35,034 bases of DNA from Pseudoalteromonas sp. S2755 (GTDB lineage: Bacteria > Pseudomonadota > Gammaproteobacteria > Enterobacterales > Alteromonadaceae), in assembly GCF_005886535.1 (NCBI RefSeq), contig NZ_PNDS01000076.1, positions 1 through 35,034 of the forward strand, in the 5' to 3' direction. The notes beneath the pieces are model-generated. The model did not search any database, had not been told where the DNA came from, and saw nothing but the letters and a program-made list of their open reading frames with translations. The position numbers were made by a program, and so were the translations under genes. Below, piece by piece: positions 1 to 6,928 of the stretch; position 1 is the stretch's first letter, and each line of letters begins with the position of its first letter.

Positions 1-53
1 AATCACCTTAAACTATCTTCTTATCGAGCCAGAGAGTTTTGGGGATAGCTCCG

Positions 54-160
54 ATCTCGCGTCCTGCTACCGCCCAAGTACCTACATCCTTGTAGGCAAG
101 GCGAATTTACGCACCAATAGCTGGCTATTGGAAGTGAATTCAACGCAGTTAGCGCTAAAA
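54..160 (+). repeat. Structured intergenic repeat, copy 1
   Basis: Shares the block CTCGCGTCCTGCTACCG and the following roughly 45 bases with a second copy at 34891-34990, same orientation. It folds into a short hairpin (81-96, stem CCTACA/TGTAGG, loop TCCT) and then a longer stem-loop (outer arms 103-108 and 136-141, inner arms 114-120 and 125-131). In the other copy the arms differ in sequence but still pair, so the structure rather than the sequence is conserved. The family could be a dispersed non-autonomous element or a structured RNA; no ORF is evident. Positions 1-282 hold no gene I can support; the expected gmk is not seen upstream of rpoZ. Confidence 0.75.
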
Positions 161-282
161 CTGGCTGCTAGCAAGGCATTAATTATCCACAGCTCAGGTT
201 TTTTAACCATCAATACTTGGCGAAAGGCTAGACATACAGTAAACTAGCCTTTTGCATAATGAACTGAATTTGGAGTGCTTCG

Positions 283-558
283 ATGGCTCGCGTAACTGTA
301 GAAGATGCAGTAGATAAAATTGGTAACCGCTTTGACTTGATTTTAGTAGCAGCGCGTCGCGCTCGCCAAATTTCTGTAGGCGGTAAGGATCCTATGGTTG
401 ATGCTGAAAACGACAAGCCAACCGTAATCGCGCTACGTGAAATTGAGCAAGGTTTTGTCACCACTGACTCGCTTGATATTATCGACCGTGAAGAGCAGCA
501 ACACCAAGAAGCTGCAGAGCTTGCTGCAGTAGCTGCAATCGTTGGTGGCAATCGCTAA
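283..558 (+). CDS. rpoZ: RNA polymerase omega subunit
   Basis: A 91-residue protein of the length expected for omega. It begins [19 protein letters not shown] and carries the conserved stretch [10 protein letters not shown] (about residues 21-30) that contacts the beta-prime subunit, followed by a [12 protein letters not shown] segment. Omega helps fold and hold beta-prime in RNA polymerase and contributes to ppGpp binding, which fits its place just upstream of spoT. A GGAG ribosome binding site lies shortly before the ATG. It is followed by a strong hairpin terminator at 582-615, so read-through to spoT is probably partial and spoT has 190 bases of its own leader. In many gammaproteobacteria gmk precedes rpoZ; here the upstream 280 bases contain a structured repeat instead. 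Confidence 0.97.
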   Translation: MARVTVEDAVDKIGNRFDLILVAARRARQISVGGKDPMVDAENDKPTVIALREIEQGFVTTDSLDIIDREEQQHQEAAELAAVAAIVGGNR

Positions 559-581
559 TCCAACCACTGTCTAGATTCAAT

Positions 582-615
582 AATGCCAGCTTTTTTGCTG
601 GCATTATTGTTTTAT
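582..615 (+). terminator. Intrinsic terminator after rpoZ
   Basis: Perfect 9-bp stem AATGCCAGC/GCTGGCATT (582-590, 597-605) with a T6 loop, followed by ATTGTTTTAT. Confidence 0.85.
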
Positions 616-764
616 AGCAATTGAAATTAAGCAAATTGGTATAAATCGCCAGCACATTACACAACGCGTAACGCCTTTAACTTCCTAACAAGTAGCATAA
701 ATTGTTCATTGGCATTGCTGGTGTTTCATCGTATATTCTTAAGTAACTAGCTTGTAACCCGTTT

Positions 765-781
765 TATACTCGCCGAGTATA
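765..781 (+). promoter_or_regulatory. Palindrome in spoT leader
   Basis: TATACTC-GCC-GAGTATA, a perfect 7-bp inverted repeat ending 25 bases before the spoT start codon and just before its GGAG site. It may be an operator or an mRNA hairpin near the ribosome binding site; function is unknown. Confidence 0.35.
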
Positions 782-806
782 GCTTCTCTGAAACATTGGA
801 GTGTGA

Positions 807-2909
807 ATGTATCTGTTTGAAGGCCTCAAAAAGAAAATCTCAGAATATTTGTCACCAGAAGACGTCGATTTGGTGCAAAAAGCCTATGTCGTGGCCCGTG
901 AGGCACACGAGGGACAGACGCGCTCTAGCGGTGAGCCCTATATCACTCACCCAGTAGAAGTAACCCAGATCCTTGCGAGCATGAGGCTTGATCATGAAAC
1001 ACTCATGGCTGCGCTTATGCACGATGTTATTGAAGACACTGACTTTAGCCAAGATGACTTAGCGGAGATCTTTGGTGATACGGTCGCTGAGTTGGTGGAA
1101 GGGGTGTCAAAGCTCGATAAACTGAGCTTCAAAGATAAAAAAGAGTTCCAAGCCGAAAACTATCGCAAGATGATCATGGCGATGACGCAGGATATTCGTG
1201 TCATCCTTATTAAACTTGCAGACAGAACGCACAATATGCGAACGCTAGGTGCTTTGCGTCCTGACAAGCGCCGTAGAATTGCCCGCGAAACACTAGAGAT
1301 TTATGCGCCAATTGCAAACCGCCTTGGTATTCATGATATTAAAAATGAGTTAGAAGACCTCGGGTTTCAGGCGTTATATCCGATGCGCTATCGTGCGTTA
1401 CGTTCAGAAGTCGCAAAAGCACGTGGTAATCGTAAAGAAGTGATCAGCAATATTCAGTCTGAGATTGAATCTAGACTGGAAGAAGCGGGTATTCAAGGCT
1501 CAGTAAAAGGCCGTGAAAAGCACTTATACAGTATTTACCGCAAGATGCTGAATAAAGAGTTAATGTTTAACGAGGTGATGGACATTTACGCCTTTAGGAT
1601 CAATGTCGACAACCTAGATACTTGCTACCGTGTGCTAGGCGTTGCACATAATTTATATAAGCCAATTGAAACTCGTTTTAAAGACTATATTGCCGTACCG
1701 AAAACCAACGGTTACCAGTCGCTTCATACGTCGCTGGTAGGTCCGCACGGTATTCCGGTAGAAATCCAGATTCGTACTCACGATATGGATCATATGGCGG
1801 ATAAAGGGGTAGCAGCGCACTGGATGTATAAAAAGTCAGGTGATAATGCCGGCCATACCGCGCAGCAGCGTGCGCGTCAGTGGATGCAAAGCTTACTTGA
1901 GCTACAGCAAAGTGCAGGCTCGTCTTTTGAATTTGTGGAAAACGTTAAAACCGAATTATTCCCAGAAGAAATTTACGTCTTTACGCCAGATGGCCGTATT
2001 GTCGAGTTACCTATGGGCGCAACGGCGGTAGATTTTGCCTATGCCGTGCATACCGATGTGGGTAATACCTGCGTGGGTGCTCGTGTAAACCGTAAGCCTT
2101 ATCCTTTGAGTAAAGCGTTGGATACCGGCCAAACTATCGAGGTTATTACCAGCTCAGGTGCACACCCTAACGCGACTTGGCTGAACTTTGTGGTAACGGG
2201 TAAAGCACGCCTTGGGATCCGCAATTACCTCAAGAGCCAACAAGAAGAAGAAGCGATCCAACTAGGCCGTCGTTTACTCGACTCGGCACTGGGTGAGTAT
2301 AAGCTAGATGATATTGCTCAAGAGCAAATCGACAACGTACTTGAAGAACATAACCTCAATACCTTGTTGGAGCTGCTGGTTGAGATTGGCTGTGGCAATA
2401 TCATGAGCGTATTGATAGCGAAGCGTTTACTGCAAGATGATAATGCGGTAGAAGATATTGCTAAACGTGCTAAAGCCGCGATAATCGGAACAGAGGGCAT
2501 GTTGGTAACCTATGCTAAATGTTGTCGTCCTGTGCCGGGTGACGCTATCACAGCATATATGAGCCAAGGCAAAGGCCTAATGGTTCACCGCCAAGAGTGT
2601 AAAAATATTAAGGGTTGGCGCAACGAGCGTTCGAAGTACTTCGTCGTGAAGTGGGAAGACAACCCAGAGAAAGAATACATAGCAGCGCTGCGTGTGGAAA
2701 TTATTAATCACCAAGGTGCGCTGGCTAAATTAACTAATGTGGTTGCGACAACTCAGGCTAATATTGTCGAAATCGCAACGGACGAAAAAGAAAGTAATTT
2801 ATACGTGATTGATTTAGGTGTTACCGTGAAAAACCGAATTCATGTCGCTGATATTATGCGCCGAATTCGAGTAATGCCAGACGTTCAACGCGTGTATCGT
2901 AAAAAATAA
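807..2909 (+). CDS. spoT: Bifunctional (p)ppGpp synthetase/hydrolase SpoT
   Basis: 700 residues, close to E. coli SpoT (702). Order of domains: HD hydrolase (about 20-200, catalytic HDVIEDT at residue 72), RelA/SpoT nucleotidyltransferase (about 230-350, with [12 protein letters not shown] and [14 protein letters not shown]), TGS (about 386-445, [19 protein letters not shown]), a helical and cysteine-containing linker ([10 protein letters not shown] near 570), and a C-terminal ACT domain (about 625-700). The synthetase domain has RFKD at residue 290; the RxKD form marks bifunctional Rel/SpoT enzymes, whereas RelA has ExDD. It degrades and weakly makes the alarmone of the stringent response in the cytoplasm. 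The ATG follows a GGAG site. ridA starts 10 bases after the stop, so the two are probably cotranscribed. Confidence 0.97.
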   Translation: MYLFEGLKKKISEYLSPEDVDLVQKAYVVAREAHEGQTRSSGEPYITHPVEVTQILASMRLDHETLMAALMHDVIEDTDFSQDDLAEIFGDTVAELVEGVSKLDKLSFKDKKEFQAENYRKMIMAMTQDIRVILIKLADRTHNMRTLGALRPDKRRRIARETLEIYAPIANRLGIHDIKNELEDLGFQALYPMRYRALRSEVAKARGNRKEVISNIQSEIESRLEEAGIQGSVKGREKHLYSIYRKMLNKELMFNEVMDIYAFRINVDNLDTCYRVLGVAHNLYKPIETRFKDYIAVPKTNGYQSLHTSLVGPHGIPVEIQIRTHDMDHMADKGVAAHWMYKKSGDNAGHTAQQRARQWMQSLLELQQSAGSSFEFVENVKTELFPEEIYVFTPDGRIVELPMGATAVDFAYAVHTDVGNTCVGARVNRKPYPLSKALDTGQTIEVITSSGAHPNATWLNFVVTGKARLGIRNYLKSQQEEEAIQLGRRLLDSALGEYKLDDIAQEQIDNVLEEHNLNTLLELLVEIGCGNIMSVLIAKRLLQDDNAVEDIAKRAKAAIIGTEGMLVTYAKCCRPVPGDAITAYMSQGKGLMVHRQECKNIKGWRNERSKYFVVKWEDNPEKEYIAALRVEIINHQGALAKLTNVVATTQANIVEIATDEKESNLYVIDLGVTVKNRIHVADIMRRIRVMPDVQRVYRKK

Positions 2910-2919
2910 AGGAACATTA

Positions 2920-3312
2920 ATGAACAAAGCAATTATTTCAACAGATAAAGCGCCAGCAGCAATTGGCACTTACAACCAAGCGGTAAAAGTTGGTACTGCG
3001 GTCTATTTATCTGGCCAAATTCCATTGGTACCAGAGACGATGGAGTTTATTTCTGAAGATTTTGCAGAACAAACGCACCAAGTGTTCAAAAACCTTATCG
3101 CGGTATGTGAAGAGGCTGGTGGCGAGTTACAAGATATGGTTAAGGTTAATATCTTCTTAACTGATCTGAGTAACTTTGCAACGGTAAACGAGATTATGGC
3201 TCAGTATTTTAGAAAGCCATACCCAGCTCGTGCTGCAATTGGTGTAAAAGAACTACCAAAAGGCGCACAAGTTGAGATTGACGGTATTATGGAGTTGCCT
3301 TCAACTAACTAA
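2920..3312 (+). CDS. ridA: RidA family enamine/imine deaminase
   Basis: 130 residues, the usual size of YjgF/YER057c/UK114 proteins, which form trimers and hydrolyse reactive 2-aminoacrylate and related enamines released by PLP enzymes. Visible family features are [12 protein letters not shown] near the N terminus, [10 protein letters not shown], the KVNIFLTDL strand, and the C-terminal [21 protein letters not shown] with the conserved arginine that binds the substrate carboxylate. AAGGA lies 6 bases before the ATG. The gene follows spoT by 10 bases, an arrangement common in gammaproteobacteria, and ends at a hairpin terminator. Confidence 0.95.
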   Translation: MNKAIISTDKAPAAIGTYNQAVKVGTAVYLSGQIPLVPETMEFISEDFAEQTHQVFKNLIAVCEEAGGELQDMVKVNIFLTDLSNFATVNEIMAQYFRKPYPARAAIGVKELPKGAQVEIDGIMELPSTN

Positions 3313-3330
3313 TAGTTAGATATATTTCTT

Positions 3331-3364
3331 CGCTCCAGTGTCGATCGCTGGAGCGGCTTTTCAT
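3331..3364 (+). terminator. Intrinsic terminator after ridA
   Basis: 8-bp stem CGCTCCAG/CTGGAGCG (3331-3338, 3348-3355) followed by GCTTTT. Confidence 0.75.
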
Positions 3365-3418
3365 AAAGCCAACACAGTCCACTCATTTTCCCCTCGCTTT
3401 ATAATTACAGGAAGTCCC

Positions 3419-4009
3419 ATGACCGCAGCCAGCGCACTTACTAGCCGTGCATTGAAATTAAAAGCAAGTACTGCTGATCTTCATGACAGTATTGATAACA
3501 GCATTATGGCAAAAGACCCGTTTGCCAGCATTGAGCGTTATCTCCAGTTTTTGACTCTTCAGTACCTGTTTCTTAACGATGTCGCTGCATTATATGATCA
3601 CCGTGAACTCTCTATGCATATTGACGATCTCAAATCGCGCCGACGGCTTGGGTTGTTGGAGCAGGACTTTGCTGACTTGCGGCATACATTACCTGTGCCG
3701 TCTTTGTCGCCGTCTATCACAACTTTAACTGAGTTTGCGACGGCTTTGGGAGCGCTTTATGTCGTTGAAGGCTCTAAGGTTGGGGCCGCAATGCTTGGGC
3801 GTCAAGTGCAGGCGCGCTTGCCTGTCACAGGTGAGTATGGTGCGCGTTACTTAGCAGGCCCAGGTGCCGGGCGCGGCAGTGCGTGGCGTCACTTAATTCA
3901 ATTTATCGATACGGTTGAGTTAACTAGTACGCAAGAAGATGCATTGATCTCCGGCGCTCGTCAGGCCTTTATGCGTTTTCAGCGGTATCAAGCAGAGGTC
4001 TATGCTTAA
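3419..4009 (+). CDS. Heme oxygenase (HemO/BphO type)
   Basis: 196 residues. Heme oxygenases cleave heme to biliverdin, iron and CO. The N-terminal LHDSIDNSIM (His22) fits the proximal heme-ligand helix, and LGALYVVEGSKVGAAMLGR (about 113-131) matches the distal-helix signature [YF]V.EGS.LG of bacterial HemO/PigA/BphO enzymes. AGGAAG lies just before the chosen ATG; a longer reading from 3338 would run back through the ridA terminator, so it is rejected. No phytochrome (bphP) or heme-uptake gene adjoins it, so whether it serves iron acquisition or bilin supply cannot be told here. It stands alone after the ridA terminator. Confidence 0.85.
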   Translation: MTAASALTSRALKLKASTADLHDSIDNSIMAKDPFASIERYLQFLTLQYLFLNDVAALYDHRELSMHIDDLKSRRRLGLLEQDFADLRHTLPVPSLSPSITTLTEFATALGALYVVEGSKVGAAMLGRQVQARLPVTGEYGARYLAGPGAGRGSAWRHLIQFIDTVELTSTQEDALISGARQAFMRFQRYQAEVYA

Positions 4010-4048
4010 TACGATTGGTATAAGTTGAACGGAGAATAACACGGTTGT

Positions 4049-4071
4049 TGTCGCGACATAGCGTCGCGACA
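4049..4071. other. Strong hairpin between convergent genes
   Basis: Perfect 9-bp stem TGTCGCGAC/GTCGCGACA with loop ATAGC. It sits between the heme oxygenase end (4009) and the end of the Cys-rich peptide frame on the other strand (4081). Neither strand has a T run after it, so it is not a canonical intrinsic terminator; it may stabilise mRNA 3' ends. Confidence 0.55.
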
Positions 4072-4080
4072 GGTTAGTGA

Positions 4081-4304
4081 CTAGCATATATTGGTTGGGC
4101 AATCACAATGTAATGTATTTGGCTCAGGAACACATGCTAACGCCTTTGATGGGCAAACCATCGTTGGGCCATCGGTGTCACAGTTTAAATCGCGACTACA
4201 ATAGTAGGAACAACCACCACCAATCTCACGGGTCTTGTTGTTATCCAAAATTAGCTTACTACCTGCTAATGACTTCAATTGCTTTTTTTCAGTTTTAAAT
4301 CCAT
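4081..4304 (-). pseudogene. Cys-rich double-glycine peptide precursor, frame broken at A7
   Basis: An AAGGA site 7 bases before an ATG at 4304 opens a frame reading MDLKLKKSN and stopping at 4275. A -1 shift at the A7 run (T7 on the plus strand, 4283-4289) joins MDLKLKK to KQLKSLAG and continues through LDNNKTREIGGG into an octa-cysteine tail (CSYYC, NC, VC, AC, HC, DC, IC) ending at 4081. The joined product is about 74 residues. Leu at -12, Ile at -4 and GG at -2/-1 fit a double-glycine leader cut by C39-type export peptidases; the roughly 43-residue mature part would be disulfide- or thioether-capable. The break could be a mutation, a homopolymer sequencing error, or ribosomal slippage. It lies downstream of a membrane protein gene and hairpin. 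Confidence 0.6.
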
Positions 4305-4327
4305 CGTTTATTCCTTCAATTGATTTA

Positions 4328-4362
4328 GGGTAAAAGCAGCATAGGTCACTATGACCTATGCT
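4328..4362 (-). terminator. Hairpin/attenuator over the end of the membrane-protein gene
   Basis: On the minus strand AGCATAGGTCA-TAG-TGACCTATGCT forms a perfect 11-bp stem followed by GCTTTTAC. The loop TAG is exactly the stop codon of the upstream membrane protein. It would end or reduce transcription before the Cys-rich peptide frame. The T run is short (4), so it may be leaky. Confidence 0.6.
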
Positions 4363-5032
4363 GTGGCTCGGATTTTTTAAGCGTTGAGTCTTCTTCACTT
4401 TCTTTAATTGGCGCAGGACGAAAACGTTCAACGTAGATAGTAGCTAGAAGTGTGGTAATAACAGCAGCCAATAGAACGGATTTTACATATGGGTAGCTAT
4501 AATAAACGATACCCCACTTCCAAAATTGTTTTGCAAAGCTTTCATCTACTCCAAAGTGTTCTAGATTACGAATGATGTTCTCAGCGAAAGCTGCTAAGTC
4601 TACAAGCATAAACAAAAAGAAGATCCCAACAAGTATGATATCGGCATGTGTCATGTAGATATATTCACGCTTACTTGGTTGAAACTTTTTAACATAATTC
4701 ATCGATAAGCGAACTCTACGTTTTATCAAAATGAAGGAGAGTAGATCTACGGTGAAATGCATGACAAATATCATGAAATTTATTTGGTATGGCTTTTTGC
4801 CTAAAGAAAACACATTTTGAATTAAATAAAAAGAGCCAGCTTCTATCAGAGTTGCTATTAGTAAAAGACATACTAAATGCTGCACGTTAATCATATCTCT
4901 GGATAAAAGGGAAATACATAAAATAAAAACTAGCGTATGAATGTGATACGCAAAGTCTGTATAGTAATGTGCCATTGAAAAACACCCTGTGAAAGCAAGC
5001 GCAATTATAAAAAAGTACCATGTAGTTTTCAT
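4349..5032 (-). CDS. Six-helix membrane protein next to double-glycine peptides
   Basis: 227 residues; I do not recognise a named family. Hydrophobic segments lie at about 3-22, 31-46, 50-71, 84-103, 130-150 and 177-201, followed by a charged cytoplasmic-looking tail. Helix 4 contains an Asp (FTVDLLSFILI) and the last helix begins WKWGIVYYSYPYV. Two membrane proteins at 27982-29005 show the same two marks, suggesting a common family (inference by eye). The ATG follows GGAAA, 24 bases after peptide A ends, so it is probably cotranscribed with the peptides. Immunity protein, receptor or export helper for the adjacent peptides are possible roles; none is proven. Confidence 0.75.
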   Translation of the reverse strand: MKTTWYFFIIALAFTGCFSMAHYYTDFAYHIHTLVFILCISLLSRDMINVQHLVCLLLIATLIEAGSFYLIQNVFSLGKKPYQINFMIFVMHFTVDLLSFILIKRRVRLSMNYVKKFQPSKREYIYMTHADIILVGIFFLFMLVDLAAFAENIIRNLEHFGVDESFAKQFWKWGIVYYSYPYVKSVLLAAVITTLLATIYVERFRPAPIKESEEDSTLKKSEPQHRS

Positions 5033-5056
5033 ATGTATTTCCGATCGTTTATCGTT

Positions 5057-5191
5057 TTATCCACCATTACTTCCGTCCGATTTTAATTTAGGGTCATCAA
5101 CTGTTCCGCCATGACTCCCCCCAACTACACGTTTCGATTCAAAGGTATTTAAATTTCTAAAAACATTTTTTTTCGTTTTTGTAGGTGACAT
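5057..5191 (-). CDS. Short double-glycine leader peptide A
   Basis: 44 residues beginning MSPTKTKKNVFRNL and ending GSNGG. The start is set by GGAAGG 9 bases before the ATG at 5191; longer readings lack a site at proper distance. The first part ends LNTFESKRVVGG, with Leu at -12, Val at -4 and GG at -2/-1, the pattern of leaders cut by C39 peptidase exporters. The remaining 19 residues begin SHGGTVDDPK, nearly identical to SHGGTVIDPR in peptide B. The product has no cysteine and little hydrophobicity, so it looks more like a secreted signal or a substrate for modification than a pore-forming bacteriocin. It lies between peptide B and the membrane protein gene. Function is unknown. Confidence 0.65.
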   Translation of the reverse strand: MSPTKTKKNVFRNLNTFESKRVVGGSHGGTVDDPKLKSDGSNGG

Positions 5192-5286
5192 AATATACAT
5201 CCTTCCATAGGCTTTGCAGTGGTTAAAGTTGTTAATACTGTACTCTGAAAATCGCCTATTGAGAATCACTTGTAACACCAAAGAGG

Positions 5287-5460
5287 TTAAGTGATTGATC
5301 TTGGATCTATTACAGTTCCACCATGGGAAGCTATAGAGAAAGTTCGAGGGTCATGTTTAACCACTCCTAGGCTGCCACCTTTAATGGACTTTACACTGTA
5401 TATTGGTAACTTTTTGATTTTTATTACCTTCTGAAGTCTTTTTTGCATTAAAAATTTCAT
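5287..5460 (-). CDS. Short double-glycine leader peptide B
   Basis: 57 residues. AAGGA lies 8 bases before the ATG at 5460, which decides the start over a longer frame from 5499. The basic N-terminal part ends LPIYSVKSIKGG, with hydrophobic residues at -12, -7 and -4 and GG at -2/-1, fitting a double-glycine leader. The 29-residue remainder contains two versions of one motif, SLGVVKHDPR and SHGGTVIDPR. Peptide A has the same motif once (SHGGTVDDPK). The gene follows the XRE regulator by 45 bases and precedes peptide A by 95. No modifying enzyme or C39 transporter is encoded nearby. No database family is claimed. Confidence 0.65.
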   Translation of the reverse strand: MKFLMQKRLQKVIKIKKLPIYSVKSIKGGSLGVVKHDPRTFSIASHGGTVIDPRSIT

Positions 5461-5505
5461 TATTTTTATCCTTTTGCAGCTCAAATCAACTGAAAACATG
5501 ACTAC

Positions 5506-5805
5506 TTACTCTTCCACTTTCTTTGCATCAGGAGGGGTTGGGCTTTTGCGTCTTAATTGGGTATCACTAATTAAGCTCCGTAGCGCTTGAAACTGTTTAA
5601 TAATGGGAGAAAGGTCAATATCACAGTAGTTACACCAAACTTGAAAGTGATCCCAAGGTATACGGCTTACACCATTTTCATAGTTTTCGTAGGTTTGGCG
5701 GCTAATACCAACAAGATCGGCCATTTGCTGCGTGGTTTTTTGGGCCGCAAGACGCATTCTTCTAAGGTCGTCACCGTTATATTTAAAATTGGGATTGCCC
5801 ACCAA
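5506..5805 (-). CDS. XRE-family helix-turn-helix regulator
   Basis: 99 residues. The helix-turn-helix lies at about residues 13-65 (LRRMRLAAQKTTQQMADLVG then ISRQTYENYENG), typical of Cro/CI-like DNA-binding domains; the C-terminal 30 residues are polar. Start is TTG at 5805 or GTG at 5802, both after AAAGGA; an ATG is not available. It is the first gene of the minus-strand run leading into peptides B and A and the membrane protein, so it probably controls this locus. An inverted repeat (5827-5842) directly upstream is a candidate operator. Confidence 0.85.
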   Translation of the reverse strand: MVGNPNFKYNGDDLRRMRLAAQKTTQQMADLVGISRQTYENYENGVSRIPWDHFQVWCNYCDIDLSPIIKQFQALRSLISDTQLRRKSPTPPDAKKVEE

Positions 5806-5826
5806 TTTAATCCTTTCTTGTATGGG

Positions 5827-5842
5827 AGAGTATGTTCACTCT
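5827..5842. promoter_or_regulatory. Inverted repeat upstream of XRE gene
   Basis: AGAGT-N6-ACTCT, 22 bases before the XRE start. Position suggests an autoregulatory operator. The rest of the 5843-6078 divergent region is AT-rich with no clear promoter I can assign. Confidence 0.35.
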
Positions 5843-6078
5843 ATCGAAGTTATTTTTATGTGTAATCTTTGTTAACTTGTAATTGTAATCAATAAAAATG
5901 TTTCTGCAAGAGGAAATTTAATCAGTCAATTATGGATATATCGCTCAAGAACCTACGTATACTTTTTACTTTATTTTCATCATTTTAATAGAAAAATAGG
6001 TTCGACAAGATTTTTTAGCGAGGCTTTTGTTACTGTAGTGTGAAATGAAAACAAGGGTAACAACTGACTGAGGGTGAT

Positions 6079-6312
6079 ATGGATTATCTACGTCAATATA
6101 ACGACTTAAATATTCTCTATGAAGCACTTAAAAAATCGAGTCGCGGAGAGGTTGAGATAGCTGAGACGACTGCTAAGTGGTTTTCTCTTGTAGAGAGTAC
6201 CTTATTTGAGCTCCAGGAGCTGGCGTATATGGAAAAGGCGTATATGCAAAAGTCGCGAACCATGAATAATCTCATCGAACTGGTGTATGCCAGTGTTCCT
6301 ACCACTGAGTAG
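6079..6312 (+). CDS. Small hypothetical protein, 77 aa
   Basis: Begins MDYLRQYNDLNILYEALKK. Mostly helical by composition, with acidic and basic residues mixed, no signal peptide and no membrane segment. A GAGGGTGAT site lies directly before the ATG and a long hairpin terminator follows the stop, so it looks like a real monocistronic gene. It diverges from the XRE-led peptide locus and might belong to it, but nothing in the sequence shows this. I do not recognise the family. Confidence 0.65.
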   Translation: MDYLRQYNDLNILYEALKKSSRGEVEIAETTAKWFSLVESTLFELQELAYMEKAYMQKSRTMNNLIELVYASVPTTE

Positions 6313-6351
6313 GGCAAATAGCAGAAATAAAATTGTATGTTTTGCAGTGGT

Positions 6352-6396
6352 AAGAGTGCCAATCAAGCTCGATTAAGTATTGGCACTCTTTTTTAT
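6352..6396 (+). terminator. Intrinsic terminator after 77-aa gene
   Basis: Perfect 12-bp stem AAGAGTGCCAAT/ATTGGCACTCTT (6352-6363, 6379-6390), 15-base loop, followed by TTTTATT. Confidence 0.85.
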
Positions 6397-6411
6397 TGAT
6401 TTATATGGCTT

Positions 6412-6918
6412 TTAGAGCTCAAATGGCGCGACGCCTTTGGCTTCCATCATATAACCTGTTTGCGCGATGTCGCCCTTCCAAGTAGAAACCTTAATCGTGC
6501 CACTGACTGTGATTGCATCATATAGGCTTTCAATCGGAACACCGCCTTTGATTTTGACATGAACGATTTGGTTTGGTGGCGGCGGCGGCACGTGAATACA
6601 AGCGCCAAAGTAGGGAACCAACAAAAATTCGGTGATGACTTCGCTGTCACCTTCAAGTGGCACGACAAAGCCGGGTAAACTCACTAGTTGACCGTCTAGT
6701 TCTTTGACGACAGGGGCATCTAAGTCAGGCTGCACCCAATTTTGTTCGGCGCCATCATGGCTTGCCGCATCTTGATTGCTAATCTGGACATGCCCTTTTG
6801 GAATTAGATCTTCCCAAAATATCTCCTTAGGAGGTGCCGCGCTTGCGATACCACTGAATATCATCGCAGTGATGAATGCAATGAAGTAAAAAACGTGAGT
6901 TCGTGCGGTTAACTGCAT
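6412..6918 (-). CDS. DUF3299 family exported protein
   Basis: 168 residues. MQLTARTHVFYFIAF and following residues form a signal peptide ending near SGIASA/APP. The body has LDGQLVSLPGFVVPLEGD and LLVPYFGACIHVPPPPPNQI, the signature of DUF3299, which is often found with ABC-type permease genes. The ATG at 6918 follows AGAGGA; an upstream in-frame start overlaps the permease and lacks support. It is the last gene of an operon with the ATPase and permease (10 bases after the permease stop). The set resembles the zinc-responsive cluster PA4063-PA4066 of Pseudomonas aeruginosa (recalled, not checked). Role: periplasmic partner of the transporter, probably in zinc homeostasis. Confidence 0.82.
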   Translation of the reverse strand: MQLTARTHVFYFIAFITAMIFSGIASAAPPKEIFWEDLIPKGHVQISNQDAASHDGAEQNWVQPDLDAPVVKELDGQLVSLPGFVVPLEGDSEVITEFLLVPYFGACIHVPPPPPNQIVHVKIKGGVPIESLYDAITVSGTIKVSTWKGDIAQTGYMMEAKGVAPFEL

Positions 6919-6928
6919 CTTGATCCTC

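Noticed and set aside
4049..4071. Intrinsic terminator
   Set aside because: Strong stem but no T run on either strand; kept as a hairpin only.
4077..4298. Plus-strand 73-residue ORF
   Set aside because: It is antisense to the Cys-rich peptide frame and lacks support of its own.
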